In this document: positions 28,801 to 37,248 of the stretch, piece by piece
Layout: each line of letters begins with the position of its first letter
Position numbering within the stretch: position 1 is the stretch's first letter
Source of the DNA: Methylocystaceae bacterium
GTDB lineage: Bacteria > Pseudomonadota > Alphaproteobacteria > Rhodospirillales > Terasakiellaceae
Reading direction: 5' to 3'
Assembly (NCBI GenBank): GCA_013373205.1
Contig: JABXIG010000003.1
Coordinates: forward strand, 372,001-436,000
Length of the DNA stretch: 64,000 nt
Position numbers and translations under genes: made by a program
The notes under the pieces: generated by a model
Database searches by the model: none
What the model was told of the DNA's origin: nothing
What the model saw: the letters and a program-made list of their open reading frames with translations, nothing else

Positions 28801-30096
28801 GAAGAATTAAGCCGACAGTCTGCAAAATTGAATGATGTGGCAGATTATGCGCTTTCTCGTGTTAATCAGTTGGGTGATACGTTGGATGAACGTACCGATA
28901 CGGTGGCAAACTCTATGGATCGCGCGGCCAAGATGATGACGCAAATCGCAGAAAATATGCAAAAAGCCAGCCGTGATGCTCAAGCCGCCACCGAGCAGGC
29001 CAATAGCCAACTCAGCAGCGTAACCCATAACATGGAACGCAGCGGTGATCAGGTGGAACAGGTGACCCATCAGACTGTGTCACAATTAAAAGAAGCCATT
29101 CTGGCCATGCAGGAATTTGTTGGTCAGTTGGAAGGGCGTTCCGAAAAAGCAGCACAACGGCTTAATAAAGCTGGTGAACTGGTGCGTGAACGTTCCGATC
29201 TAGTGGCGGGTGCTGCACAGCAAATTCACGATGATATCTATCAGGCGGCTGAACGCTTGGAAGAACGCACGAAAGAAGTTCTGGCCGCCGGTGAGAAAAG
29301 CGCCTTGCAACTGGACGCGGTGGGTAAATCGCTGGAACGCAAAACCAAGGCAGCGCAAGCGGGCACACAAGAAGTACGTAAAGGCTTTGAAGTGGCAGGG
29401 GCTGCTGCGCGTCAACAGATGGACGAACTGTCTGGTACATTGAACAAATCCATCAAGGATATTAATTCAGCGACCGATAGTTTGGAAAACCGGGCACAGG
29501 ATGTTCAACAAGTCTCCGACCTTGCGATGGAAAAACTTGGGGCCTGGGATGATAATTTGAAAAAACGTTCTGAATTATTACGCAAAACATGGTCGGATGC
29601 GGCCCATGAAGCCCATGATGCGGCCAAGGCGATGGAACAACAAACCAAGTCCATGGGTGAACTTAACCGCCATGCCCTTGATTTGACTAAGGATTTGAAA
29701 CAGGTTGATGCCAAGGTTGGTACTGAAGAATTCATGCGCCGCCATGCCTTTGTTGTGGAATCTTTACAGTCACTGGGCGTGGATATCACCCGTGAACTTG
29801 AAATTGGCATTACGGAAGAAGAATGGCGTCGTTTTACCCGTGGGGATCGTTCTATCTTCATTCGCAAGCTTGCGGCCCTCAAAGATCGCAGTAAGTTGAA
29901 TGCGCTGAAAGATGCATACCGCGATCATGAAGCCTTTAGGACCTATACCAACCGATATTTCCAGGAATTTGAACAGCTGATCCTGCAAGCCAAAGATAAA
30001 GATCCCCATGGCATTTTGGCCAATACATTCTATGGATCGGATGTGGGTAAGGTCTATTTGTCTCTGTGTCAGGGCTTGGGGCGTGAACCAAAGTAA
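25873..30096 (+). CDS. Giant membrane-anchored protein of about forty 25-residue helical repeats
   Basis: A 1407-residue protein. A cytoplasmic N-terminal tail (1-70) is followed by two transmembrane helices (about 73-93 and 113-133). From about residue 170 to 1290 runs a nearly uninterrupted tandem array of 25-residue units, roughly 43 copies. Position 3 is usually Leu, 10 Leu, 13 hydrophobic, 17 Ala, 21 and 24 hydrophobic and 25 Gly or small; examples are DTLRRQAEGLLDVSDRA and EELSRQSAKLNDVADYA. Two copies are shortened, by four and three residues. Twenty-five residues in seven turns predicts a long, only weakly twisted coiled coil. The last 115 residues are a separate domain (EEEWRRFTRGDRSIFIRKL, then GSDVGKVYLSLCQGLGRE). 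Two N-terminal membrane helices plus a long coiled coil resemble polarity factors such as Caulobacter TipN, but homology is not established. Function unknown. Confidence 0.9.
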   Translation: MSNDGSKREGPSIEVAFDAENQTDQASADKNSAKKPLPELSPLQKDYLLDGGDRMVDVEALAAEDWTPPAYVRYRLLTIAAVLLSVGWVYGAYDYIETYFGWSNVSELMPHEIGGLAAGLVTPLALLWLVAAYLERSRLLENESQALRWYLRRMVYPSETAEERVRSITDAIRGQTRELTQASEDALVRSRAIHDMLRERSVDLAEVSSTADIKAREAEDTLRRQAEGLLDVSDRAIDRAREVGNVLHHQAHDLVNVSERASSRTEGIAETLKRRSMDLERVSDALVDKTKETASIFQREGKSLQTIYEDAKLRSGEIGDLLAMTMGGVSSAAEEAADNLSKNAILLEKQTVTLKQHSEDARVQGDKMGKAFAGQLSQLNATAELVKNQTQQIQENLSSQTSQLNQTADHVSDRVRDMRDTLKESANDLRNATDNSLMGMRSTSDAFRQQVRELDAATERGMERTNKLSDEIQQAAQETVSSSHRVHEELKQIQDQIKEAGQDVEMIGGEARQQLDSTGEVLRSRMDELEELSSLSEQRLQNAGNRLQKRSLDLIDASTNAASRIQAVTTALHDGSQTLTVLSDKGVSSIDQATESLRRSAQEVTLLGEKAQGQSDQMVERLDEMRESADDAETSIKALGHTLSDQHERLQKTSLASRDALAEAGRRLSHHAQNLDQASSEAASRMESVSTTLHDRTDELDQVSQRTAERLHQMDGTLQTSTRSLKNTADAAARQMENYSERLDQQTAVLSTTADQTASQLEQAQAAIRQSGMEMSSTSDRAAKLMALVGSGFKRQRDAVMAATDEAGKKVFSIGEELETHALRLNEVADQAGGTLAETITEMENRVEDAGVNLTKRVQRVGTQAQSVIESVDQAALALDSQAQKLAEHAVRANQDIVSVGETTQSISRETFEETEKTAARLGQIGDTLKSHVATLDGVTQNAQGTLFDMGELLSKRSEDMARAAGDARNQVHLVGEELSRQSAKLNDVADYALSRVNQLGDTLDERTDTVANSMDRAAKMMTQIAENMQKASRDAQAATEQANSQLSSVTHNMERSGDQVEQVTHQTVSQLKEAILAMQEFVGQLEGRSEKAAQRLNKAGELVRERSDLVAGAAQQIHDDIYQAAERLEERTKEVLAAGEKSALQLDAVGKSLERKTKAAQAGTQEVRKGFEVAGAAARQQMDELSGTLNKSIKDINSATDSLENRAQDVQQVSDLAMEKLGAWDDNLKKRSELLRKTWSDAAHEAHDAAKAMEQQTKSMGELNRHALDLTKDLKQVDAKVGTEEFMRRHAFVVESLQSLGVDITRELEIGITEEEWRRFTRGDRSIFIRKLAALKDRSKLNALKDAYRDHEAFRTYTNRYFQEFEQLILQAKDKDPHGILANTFYGSDVGKVYLSLCQGLGREPK

Positions 30097-30108
30097 AATA
30101 TGTCCTGT

Positions 30109-30133
30109 GTCCCTGTGAAAACAGGGACCTTTT
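30109..30133 (+). terminator. Intrinsic terminator after the repeat-protein gene
   Basis: GTCCCTGT-GAAA-ACAGGGAC is a perfect eight-base-pair stem with a GNRA-type loop, followed by CTTTTAG, 12 bases after the stop. Confidence 0.6.
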
Positions 30134-30152
30134 AGACGTCAGAGTAACGGTT

Positions 30153-30178
30153 GAAAAAGACACCTGCTTTCGCAGGTG
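30153..30178 (-). terminator. Intrinsic terminator after cbiX
   Basis: On the minus strand CACCTGC-GAAA-GCAGGTG is followed by TCTTTTTC, just after the cbiX stop. Its arm and tail (GCAGGTGTCTTTTTC) are identical to the holC terminator at 587-601. Confidence 0.7.
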
Positions 30179-30185
30179 AATAGTT

Positions 30186-30998
30186 TTAGCTCAACTGTGT
30201 CTTGGCAATATCAATGATGAAATCAGCAATGGCGGGATGGGAGCCCATGGCGCGCATCAGCCATATGTTTTGATCTCCTACTTTAAACGGTCCAGCAGGT
30301 GTGCCGTTTTCGCGCATATCCTCGGCTTGTTCTTCGCCTGGTTCAATCCCTATAAAGTTGGGGATGTCTTTTGCTCCATGAACTCCGGCTGCGATCATAA
30401 AAGGAAGCACGATAACATTCGGGCTTTGGGTACGTTTCTGCCAGCCATGTAAGAAAGGCTTTTCTTCGATAAAGGCAGGCAGGATAGCCTTGGTCTGATA
30501 ATGCTGATAAATGCGAGTTGCCATCATGACCGTTGTATCGTGGGAAACCGGGCGGTCCGGGTTGGGGTTTCCATGCGCAACCAGAAACACGGTGGTCTCT
30601 TCAGGGGCGAGGTTGCGTTCTTCCATCACGACCTTTAAGCGATCCGCAATCAGTTTGGGCAGGTTCGGGTGATCCCCGACAGGCGGGCAGAGGTGGACTT
30701 TTTGTTTGCCGCGAAGGGTTAATTCACCATCCAGTTTCATCTCGCGTGGGATCACGACTTGGTTGATATAGCCTGAACAGGCAAGGTTGGGCACGATCAC
30801 AACTTCGTCTGTGTCGACACCGACCAAGGCCTCTTTTAGGGGCACGTCTTCTTTCCAAAAAGATGTGCGCACGTCGGCAAAGATATTTTTATCGCGAATA
30901 TATTGTGCGTGTTTGCGCGCAGGTCTTGCCATGTTGGGGCTTTTACTGGACCCATGCCCTGCAATAATTAATGTGGTTTTGCGCAAACGATCACTCAT
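30186..30998 (-). CDS. cbiX: Sirohydrochlorin chelatase (CbiX family)
   Basis: A 270-residue cytoplasmic protein with two tandem chelatase halves. The first half has IIAGHGSSKSP with the metal-binding His near residue 15; the second has VFLVAHGNPNPDRP and a later AAGVHGAKDIP. CbiX/SirB enzymes insert Co2+ or Fe2+ into sirohydrochlorin. Next to cobA, and with a siroheme sulfite reductase in the window but no cobalamin genes, iron insertion for siroheme is the likelier role. It overlaps the cobA stop by 4 bases. Metal choice cannot be read from sequence. Confidence 0.8.
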   Translation of the reverse strand: MSDRLRKTTLIIAGHGSSKSPNMARPARKHAQYIRDKNIFADVRTSFWKEDVPLKEALVGVDTDEVVIVPNLACSGYINQVVIPREMKLDGELTLRGKQKVHLCPPVGDHPNLPKLIADRLKVVMEERNLAPEETTVFLVAHGNPNPDRPVSHDTTVMMATRIYQHYQTKAILPAFIEEKPFLHGWQKRTQSPNVIVLPFMIAAGVHGAKDIPNFIGIEPGEEQAEDMRENGTPAGPFKVGDQNIWLMRAMGSHPAIADFIIDIAKTQLS

Positions 30999-31747
30999 TG
31001 GTTTAAAACCTTTGCAACTTCGATCACCTGACCGACAATCAGCAGGGAAGGCGGCTTGAAGTTAGCGTCATGGCAGGTTTGGGGTAAGTCTTTTAATGTT
31101 GTATAGGCGATGCGTTGTTTATCTGTGGCACCATTTTCAACAATGGCCGCAGGCGTGTTGCCATCGCGTCCGGCCTCGATCATTTTCTCAATGATATTGT
31201 CCAGATTTTTCAGCCCCATATAGATGACGACGGTCATTTCCGGATCACTAAGCGAGGCCCACTCGATATCCAGTCCTTGCCCTTCTTTATGGTGTCCGGT
31301 AATGAAACGGACACTACGTGCAAGCCCACGGTGTGTCAAGGGAATGCGCGCGGCTGCCCCGCATCCTGCCGCAGCCGTAATGCCGGGGACTACATCGTAA
31401 CTAATGCCGGCTTTAATCAGATGTTCGGCTTCTTCACTGCCCCGGCCAAAGACGAAAGGATCACCACCTTTTAAGCGGATGATCAGCTTGTGTGTTTGCG
31501 CCAGTTCGACCAGCAACTGATTAATTTCATCTTGTTTCAGGATATGATGCCCTGGGGCTTTGCCGACGAAAATTTTTTCTACACCGTCGGGAACCAGACT
31601 TAAAATCTCGTCACTAACCAGCCGATCATGGACAATAACGTCCCCACTTTGGATATATCGCAAGGCCCGCAAGGTCAAAAGCTCCGGATCACCCGGACCA
31701 GCACCAACTAGCACCACATGGCCTTTTTCTTGTAGATCAGACGGCAT
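30995..31747 (-). CDS. cobA: Uroporphyrinogen-III C-methyltransferase
   Basis: A 250-residue SAM-dependent enzyme that makes precorrin-2. N-terminal VVLVGAGPGDPELLTLRAL is the family signature; LKGGDPFVFGRGSEEAEHL and VVPGITAAAGCGA complete the SAM site. It is the single-domain form: the dehydrogenase/ferrochelatase domain of CysG is absent, so a separate Met8/SirC-type dehydrogenase is needed and is not in the window. It overlaps the upstream gene by 11 bases and cbiX by 4, which indicates a three-gene operon. In the pathway it feeds CysI. Confidence 0.95.
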   Translation of the reverse strand: MPSDLQEKGHVVLVGAGPGDPELLTLRALRYIQSGDVIVHDRLVSDEILSLVPDGVEKIFVGKAPGHHILKQDEINQLLVELAQTHKLIIRLKGGDPFVFGRGSEEAEHLIKAGISYDVVPGITAAAGCGAAARIPLTHRGLARSVRFITGHHKEGQGLDIEWASLSDPEMTVVIYMGLKNLDNIIEKMIEAGRDGNTPAAIVENGATDKQRIAYTTLKDLPQTCHDANFKPPSLLIVGQVIEVAKVLNQ

Positions 31748-32741
31748 AAGGGATCATTTCCTTATTGCGCGATGCCCAGATGTTCTGGGCATGTGTCATA
31801 GCCGCAACCGGTGCGCCGGCTTTTCCCATTAGTCGCAGGGCTATGGCCATGGTGCCTGTGATGGCAGCAATCGCATAAGGATGGCGATCTTCACCTTTCC
31901 AGATGGCACTTAAACGTTCTGTGTCCATTTCTTCATCATGGGCCGCATGTTTGCTTTCCACAAAAGCAGGCCATTCTTCTTCGGATTTTTCACCATCAAT
32001 CAGATATTGCACGGTAACAGGCTTGGCCGGGCGGCGTTCAATCTCGCCGCCTTCGCCTTTAAAGACGCACATGCGTTTCTGGCCCAACAACTTTGCGCAA
32101 TCGCGGTGGATTTCACGGTAGGCTGTGTGCGTAATACATTGAAAGACAGATGGGGCATCAAAGGCATTAATCATGCGGGCAAAAGTATTCACCGGGGTGC
32201 GAACCCCCAAAGTGGATTTCAGATCAATGATGTCCTGCAAGACCGGGCTGATTTCTTTTAAACTGAGATAGGCGAAGTTCCCTGTGGTGAGTTGCTCCGC
32301 GGCATCATCCAGTGAGCTGGCAAGCGGGATGCCCAGTTTGCGCAACGTTTCAGCTGTATAAAGGCGGCCTTCTGTATGACCTTCGACCCCGTGCATAAAA
32401 ATTTTGATCCCGCTTTCTGCCATGGCAAGAGCTGCAAGCAGATAATAAGGCAGCTGACGGACTTTACCCGCATAGCTTGGCCAATCCAGATCAATGGCGG
32501 GGATGCTGTCCGGGCGATTTAAGTTATCGCGAACCGCATCAATGAAACCAGCCCCTTCGCCTGCATCTTCGGTCCGTACGCGCAAGATACATAAAAAGGC
32601 ACCCAGTTGAACAGGATCAACCTTTTTGTTCAAAATCATGGTGGCGGCTTCTTTGGCTTCTTCGCGGGTCAGTGGACGTGACAGGCGCGGGCCTTTACCG
32701 ATGATGCGGATATAGGGCGCAAAGGGATGTTCTTGCGACAT
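31737..32741 (-). CDS. TrpD2-like protein (anthranilate phosphoribosyltransferase homologue)
   Basis: A 334-residue protein of the glycosyltransferase family 3 fold. The N-terminal helical domain (LTREEAKEAATMILNKKVDPVQLGAFLCILRVR) matches TrpD, but the PRPP loop motifs of true TrpD (GTGGD) are missing: the corresponding region is MHGVEGHTEGR. This fits the TrpD2/YbiB group, whose Escherichia coli member binds nucleic acid rather than PRPP. In alphaproteobacteria the gene commonly lies beside cobA and siroheme or nitrate assimilation genes, as here. It is unlikely to act in tryptophan synthesis. Confidence 0.8.
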   Translation of the reverse strand: MSQEHPFAPYIRIIGKGPRLSRPLTREEAKEAATMILNKKVDPVQLGAFLCILRVRTEDAGEGAGFIDAVRDNLNRPDSIPAIDLDWPSYAGKVRQLPYYLLAALAMAESGIKIFMHGVEGHTEGRLYTAETLRKLGIPLASSLDDAAEQLTTGNFAYLSLKEISPVLQDIIDLKSTLGVRTPVNTFARMINAFDAPSVFQCITHTAYREIHRDCAKLLGQKRMCVFKGEGGEIERRPAKPVTVQYLIDGEKSEEEWPAFVESKHAAHDEEMDTERLSAIWKGEDRHPYAIAAITGTMAIALRLMGKAGAPVAAMTHAQNIWASRNKEMIPYAV

Positions 32742-32857
32742 GGTGGTAACTTTCTCATGCTGAATTTATATAGGGTTTTAGCAGGTGCAATAATTAGAGG
32801 TCGAGAAAATTTGTCACTCTTCCTGTAAAAAGATTGTGAACAGCTTGGTACTTAAGT

Positions 32858-32934
32858 TCCAAATATCATGTTTGGACAATAGTTTTAACAGGTTAATAAT
32901 GAATGTCATTCTAAACCGTTTATATGAGGTTTAG
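32858..32934. other. Two inverted repeats in the gap between rsmA and the trpD2-cobA-cbiX operon
   Basis: The 236-base gap holds no gene. TCCAAA-N7-TTTGGA (32858-32876) is a symmetric operator-like site upstream of the trpD2 gene. CTAAACC-N10-GGTTTAG (32911-32934) lies closer to rsmA and has no T-run on either side. Either may be a regulator site. The evidence is symmetry only. Confidence 0.3.
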
Positions 32935-32977
32935 CGGGGAGAATTGTAGTGGATTATTTTTAACTTTGAGGAATCGG

Positions 32978-33805
32978 TTAGTTCTCTAGTGCCTGAACAA
33001 GGGCACAGAAATCTTCTACGCTTAGTTCTTCTGCCCGTTTTGTAGGTTCAATCCCGGCTTTGATTGCCAGTTCTTCACCATTGACGCCCAGTGATTTCAA
33101 GCTCGCACGCAGCATTTTACGGCGTTGGCCAAAGGCAGCTTGGGTGACTTTTTCCAACTGATTTCGCGGGACATCGACGAGAGGTTTCCCTCGTGGCACA
33201 AGGGTTGCGACCGTGGACATGACTTTTGGGGGCGGGGTAAAGGCCGTTGGCTTGATATTAAAGTTGGATCGCACCTCGCACAGCCATTGGGTCAGAACCG
33301 ACAGACGGCCATAATCTTTGGTGCGTGGACTGGCGGCCAGACGGTCGGCCACTTCTTTTTGAAACATCAGGGTTAGGCATTCATAATCCGTGATATTCTC
33401 CAACCAGTTTAATACCAGTTGGGTAGAGATATTATATGGCAGGTTCGCAACAATTTTGCGCGAGCCTTCACATAGGTTTGCCGGGTTAATCTCCAACGCA
33501 TCGCCTTCGATGATTTCCAGACGACCGGGGTAGGCGGCTGCAATTTCTTTCAGGGCTGCGATGGGGCGTTCATCACGTTCAATAGCAATGACTTTTTTAG
33601 CCCCTTCTGCCAACAAGGCGCGCGTCAGGCCACCGGGGCCGGGGCCGATTTCAATCACAGTGCATTGCCTAAGGTCCCCTGCAGCACGTGCCACCCGTCC
33701 GGTGAGGTTAAGGTCAAAGAGAAAGTGCTGACCCAATGATTTTTTTGCAGCCAAATCATATTTGGCAATTACGTCACGCAAAGGCGGCAGATGATCCGTG
33801 GTCAT
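32978..33805 (-). CDS. rsmA: 16S rRNA dimethyladenosine transferase
   Basis: A 275-residue enzyme that dimethylates two adjacent adenosines near the 3' end of 16S r[14 protein letters not shown] is the N-terminal signature, [16 protein letters not shown] the SAM loop and [10 protein letters not shown] the NLPY catalytic motif. It overlaps pdxA by 4 bases. pdxA-rsmA(ksgA) pairing after surA is conserved widely in proteobacteria. Confidence 0.97.
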   Translation of the reverse strand: MTTDHLPPLRDVIAKYDLAAKKSLGQHFLFDLNLTGRVARAAGDLRQCTVIEIGPGPGGLTRALLAEGAKKVIAIERDERPIAALKEIAAAYPGRLEIIEGDALEINPANLCEGSRKIVANLPYNISTQLVLNWLENITDYECLTLMFQKEVADRLAASPRTKDYGRLSVLTQWLCEVRSNFNIKPTAFTPPPKVMSTVATLVPRGKPLVDVPRNQLEKVTQAAFGQRRKMLRASLKSLGVNGEELAIKAGIEPTKRAEELSVEDFCALVQALEN

Positions 33806-34800
33806 GAGATGCTCTGTTGTTTTTGGGCCATTTGTGCAGCCATTTTTATGGCGGCCACAAGGCTGGTTTCACTGGCTGTCCCTGTTCCGGCAATATTAAG
33901 CGCGGTCCCATGATCTGGTGATGTGCGAATGAATGGCAAGCCAAGTGTGACGTTGACGCCCAGATCAAAGGCCAAGGTCTTGATCGGGATCAAGGCCTGA
34001 TCGTGATACATGCACATGGCGACATCATATTGATCGCGCGCGGCTTTATGGAACATGGTATCCGGCGGCAGAGGACCAACCACATCAAGGCCCAAATCTT
34101 TCAAGCGGTTGATGGCTGGGGTAATGATTTCAATTTCTTCACGGCCCATATCCCCATTTTCCCCTGCGTGGGGATTGAGACCTGAAATTGCCAGACGCGG
34201 CTTTTCAATCCCAGCCCGTTCCTTTAGAGCGTTGTTGGTGATGATGCATTTCTCAACGATTAAATCTTCACTTAATTGCACGATGGCATCTTTTAAGGAA
34301 ACGTGCACCGTCAGCGGCACGACATTTAATTCATCGCAAGCCAGCATCATGATGGGTGGTGTGGCAATGCCTGCCAGTTCTGCCAGAAATTCCGTATGAC
34401 CGGGAAAAGAAAAACCGCATTCATGCAAGGCGTGTTTATGGATCGGGTTTGTGACAACACCAGATGCCTGTTCTGAGCGGGTCAATTCAACAGCGCGTTC
34501 AATGGAGCATATAACTGATTTGCCTGTATATTTGCTCAATACGCCCGGTGTGCCTACTGTGACAGGATGGTCCAGAACGGGCAGGGCATCCTGAAAGACA
34601 TCTCCCACTTCGGTTGGGTCTGAAATGGGGCATATGGGAACCGTCCATTTCAGGCTGCTTGCCAGAAGGCTTAAACGTTCAGGGCTATCAATCAGGAAAA
34701 AAGCAGGCAGGTCTGATCTGTGATCTCGCCATGCTTTCATGGCGATTTCCCCACCGATCCCTGCAGGTTCACCCATGGTCACGGCAAGTGGCTTGATCAT
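33802..34800 (-). CDS. pdxA: 4-hydroxythreonine-4-phosphate dehydrogenase
   Basis: A 332-residue NAD-dependent enzyme of pyridoxal phosphate synthesis. N-terminal [14 protein letters not shown], the metal/substrate segment [22 protein letters not shown] and late [11 protein letters not shown] are all characteristic; the histidines bind the divalent metal. It overlaps surA and rsmA by 4 bases on each side, so it is translated in one coupled operon with them. Confidence 0.97.
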   Translation of the reverse strand: MIKPLAVTMGEPAGIGGEIAMKAWRDHRSDLPAFFLIDSPERLSLLASSLKWTVPICPISDPTEVGDVFQDALPVLDHPVTVGTPGVLSKYTGKSVICSIERAVELTRSEQASGVVTNPIHKHALHECGFSFPGHTEFLAELAGIATPPIMMLACDELNVVPLTVHVSLKDAIVQLSEDLIVEKCIITNNALKERAGIEKPRLAISGLNPHAGENGDMGREEIEIITPAINRLKDLGLDVVGPLPPDTMFHKAARDQYDVAMCMYHDQALIPIKTLAFDLGVNVTLGLPFIRTSPDHGTALNIAGTGTASETSLVAAIKMAAQMAQKQQSIS

Positions 34801-36077
34801 AAACGGATATCCACAAAAGCAGAGCGACGTTCCTGCTGGATAAGGCGGCGGTTTTCCCTGCCGATCTTTTCTTGACGCAGACGCTGCTGGATGGCTTTGC
34901 GTTTGGCAATCTCAGGTGATTTTGCAACTTCCTGACGTTTACAGACCATCAATATCATGATGGAAACACCATTGCGTTCAAAAATAGTAATTTGCCCTTC
35001 ATTAAGGTTTTGCAAAGTCTGACGCAATTCCGGTGCAGTTTTGGATATGCGCAGATCATTAATGATGGTGCTTTGAGTGCCGGGAACCTCTTCAGAAGCT
35101 GTTTTCAAATCAGCACAGCTTTTGATTTGATACGCGATGTTTGTTGCTTGCTGTTTCTTTGGTGCAATATCGGCCCCGCCTTGTTGAGGGTCCAGTGGGA
35201 AGGAAATCTGGCCAAGATCAATTATTGCATCCGGTTTGCTTTGTCCTGAGATACGTTTGTCATTGAGTTTGACAATAAAATATCCGGCAGGCGTGCGGAC
35301 CGGGTTTGACAGTCCCCCAACATTTAATCGGCTCAGTACGTTTTCCAGTTCCGGGTCTAAATTACCTGACTGGACCCAGCCGAGATTACCCCCTTCTGTG
35401 GCCGATGGGCTTTGTGAAAAATCACGGGCCAGATCTTCAAAGGAGGCACCTTGGCCCGCATGTCCGACCAAGCGTTCAGCCATTTGTCGTGCACTCGATT
35501 CCTGATCCGGACTTTCGACAGGGATAAATATCTCTGCATAATTATATTCAGGTTTGCCTTTGTTAGCTTCCTCTGCGGCTATAGCCGCGTCGATTTCATT
35601 TTCGCTCACCCGAAGGCGTTGGGAACTGACCTGATTACGATAAAACGTCCAGGCAATCTCGGCCTCAGCCTGCTCTTTTACGACTTCAATATCAATCCCA
35701 CTTTGGCCTAAAGCGATCGCGAGTTTATCGACTGGAATTTTTAGAGATTGTGCAAATCTGTTTAATCCGTTTTGGATTTGATCATCCGTGACCTCTATGC
35801 CCAGCTTTTCTGCGGCCTGTCGCTTCAAACGCTCATCAATCATAGTGCGCAGAATCGTTGATGTCAGGCGTCTTCTGACTTCAGGCGTATTTGGCAGGCG
35901 TGAAGTAGCAATGGTCAGGCGAATACGTTGGGCGAGATCATGGGCGGAAATAACATCATCATTGACCACTGCAGCAATACGCATCACCCCTTGGGCAGCA
36001 CTGGGATTGGGCAAAAGAAACAGGCAGACCAGTAAAGAAAGGGCGGCCGTTTTTGTCAGTGTAAAAAGTTTCAACAT
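34797..36077 (-). CDS. surA: Periplasmic chaperone / peptidyl-prolyl isomerase SurA
   Basis: A 426-residue protein with a signal peptide (LSLLVCLFLLPNPSAAQ), an N-terminal SurA-type helical chaperone domain (VNDDVISAHDLAQRIRL, about 38-150) and a parvulin domain at about 170-280 (YAEIFIPV, GGNLGWVQSG, SNPVRTPAGYFIVKL). A second, degenerate parvulin-like region precedes the basic C-terminal helix. SurA assists outer-membrane protein folding, including LptD in well-studied species. It lies directly after lptG, where the lptD gene normally stands. Confidence 0.9.
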   Translation of the reverse strand: MLKLFTLTKTAALSLLVCLFLLPNPSAAQGVMRIAAVVNDDVISAHDLAQRIRLTIATSRLPNTPEVRRRLTSTILRTMIDERLKRQAAEKLGIEVTDDQIQNGLNRFAQSLKIPVDKLAIALGQSGIDIEVVKEQAEAEIAWTFYRNQVSSQRLRVSENEIDAAIAAEEANKGKPEYNYAEIFIPVESPDQESSARQMAERLVGHAGQGASFEDLARDFSQSPSATEGGNLGWVQSGNLDPELENVLSRLNVGGLSNPVRTPAGYFIVKLNDKRISGQSKPDAIIDLGQISFPLDPQQGGADIAPKKQQATNIAYQIKSCADLKTASEEVPGTQSTIINDLRISKTAPELRQTLQNLNEGQITIFERNGVSIMILMVCKRQEVAKSPEIAKRKAIQQRLRQEKIGRENRRLIQQERRSAFVDIRL

Positions 36078-36143
36078 GTCCGATCAATTTATGATTTCCA
36101 AGGGTGCTAACAATGTAACCTGATTTTACAAAATGTACAGACC

Positions 36144-37247
36144 CTAACCATCTTCAAGGTGTAGAATCATGGTTGAGCCTAAAAGCAGGCAAATGCAGGC
36201 TGGTGCCCAAGCGGCAAGCAAGACAGGGATGCTGCCTGATAACGCCAGAGCCATAGAAATATCTGTGAAGAAATAAAGGACAAACCCACAAAGCATCCCC
36301 CCACTGACCACAAAGGTTGTCCCACCTTTGCGGGTGTGACGCAACGTAAAGGTTGCGGCGATCAGGATCATGGCTGCTAGCAACAAGGGGGCTGAGAGAA
36401 GGCTATGGAAATGTAGTTTGTGGCGCTTTCCGCTAAAGCCCGCTTTTTCCATCGTATCAATAAATTCAGGCAGGGACCAAAAAGACATGGTTTCTGGCGG
36501 GGCAAAGCTATCCTGAATTTTATTTAGCGTAAGGTCGGTTTCAAACCAAAGTTCGTCATTATATTCCGTCGGTTTTTCTGCAATATGGACCTGCACGTTA
36601 TATAGGTGCCAGAACCCATCTTCCAGACTAGCCCGATCGGCTTCAATTCTATGGGAGAAATGGTCGGCGTCTTTATACACAAAGATGGAAACATCATTCA
36701 AATCAACATGCTCCCCCTGTTGTAATACAAAGCGTGAATGCAGAACGGATTGGCCTTCAAGATTGCTTTGGCGCAGCCATAAGCCGTTTGCGGACAGACT
36801 TAAAAGACTTGATTTACCATCAAAATACCGACTTTCCATTTGCTCAAAGGCACTTAATGTGGCTGACCCTAAGGGGTTGATTACCATAATCTGTATCAAG
36901 CCAAGAGCAAATGCGGCCAAAATCGCAGGCGTCATAAAGCGCCATGCCGATACACCAGCAGCGCGCGTCACTACTAGTTCATGTGATTTTGTTAGGCGGC
37001 TAAAGGCGGACATACCGGCAAAGAGTACCGCAAAAGGAAAGGTTTCCTGCCCCAAGTGCGGCAGTTTCATTAGGGCCATTTGCAAGGCGATCAGGGCGGA
37101 AATGCCTTCGCGATTGGCCGCACGGCGTAACATTTCAATCGCATCGATCAGAAAGATCAATCCTAAAAAGACTGTCATCAGAATCGCAAAATGCATCAGG
37201 AAATGACGACCGATATAAAGTGAAAGGGTGGGTGCAAGTCTAATCAT
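36144..37247 (-). CDS. lptG: LPS export ABC transporter permease LptG
   Basis: About 367 residues from the ATG at 37247; an upstream in-frame start at 37313 would run into lptF. TLSLYIGRHFLMHFAILM begins the first membrane helix, GISALIALQMALMKLPHL follows and LVVTRAAGVSAWRFM is the coupling-helix region. A periplasmic beta-jellyroll domain and three C-terminal helices complete the fold. LptF, LptG and LptB2 extract lipopolysaccharide from the inner membrane. The start comes one base after the lptF stop. Downstream, 66 bases separate it from surA. Confidence 0.93.
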   Translation of the reverse strand: MIRLAPTLSLYIGRHFLMHFAILMTVFLGLIFLIDAIEMLRRAANREGISALIALQMALMKLPHLGQETFPFAVLFAGMSAFSRLTKSHELVVTRAAGVSAWRFMTPAILAAFALGLIQIMVINPLGSATLSAFEQMESRYFDGKSSLLSLSANGLWLRQSNLEGQSVLHSRFVLQQGEHVDLNDVSIFVYKDADHFSHRIEADRASLEDGFWHLYNVQVHIAEKPTEYNDELWFETDLTLNKIQDSFAPPETMSFWSLPEFIDTMEKAGFSGKRHKLHFHSLLSAPLLLAAMILIAATFTLRHTRKGGTTFVVSGGMLCGFVLYFFTDISMALALSGSIPVLLAAWAPACICLLLGSTMILHLEDG

Positions 37248-37248
37248 T

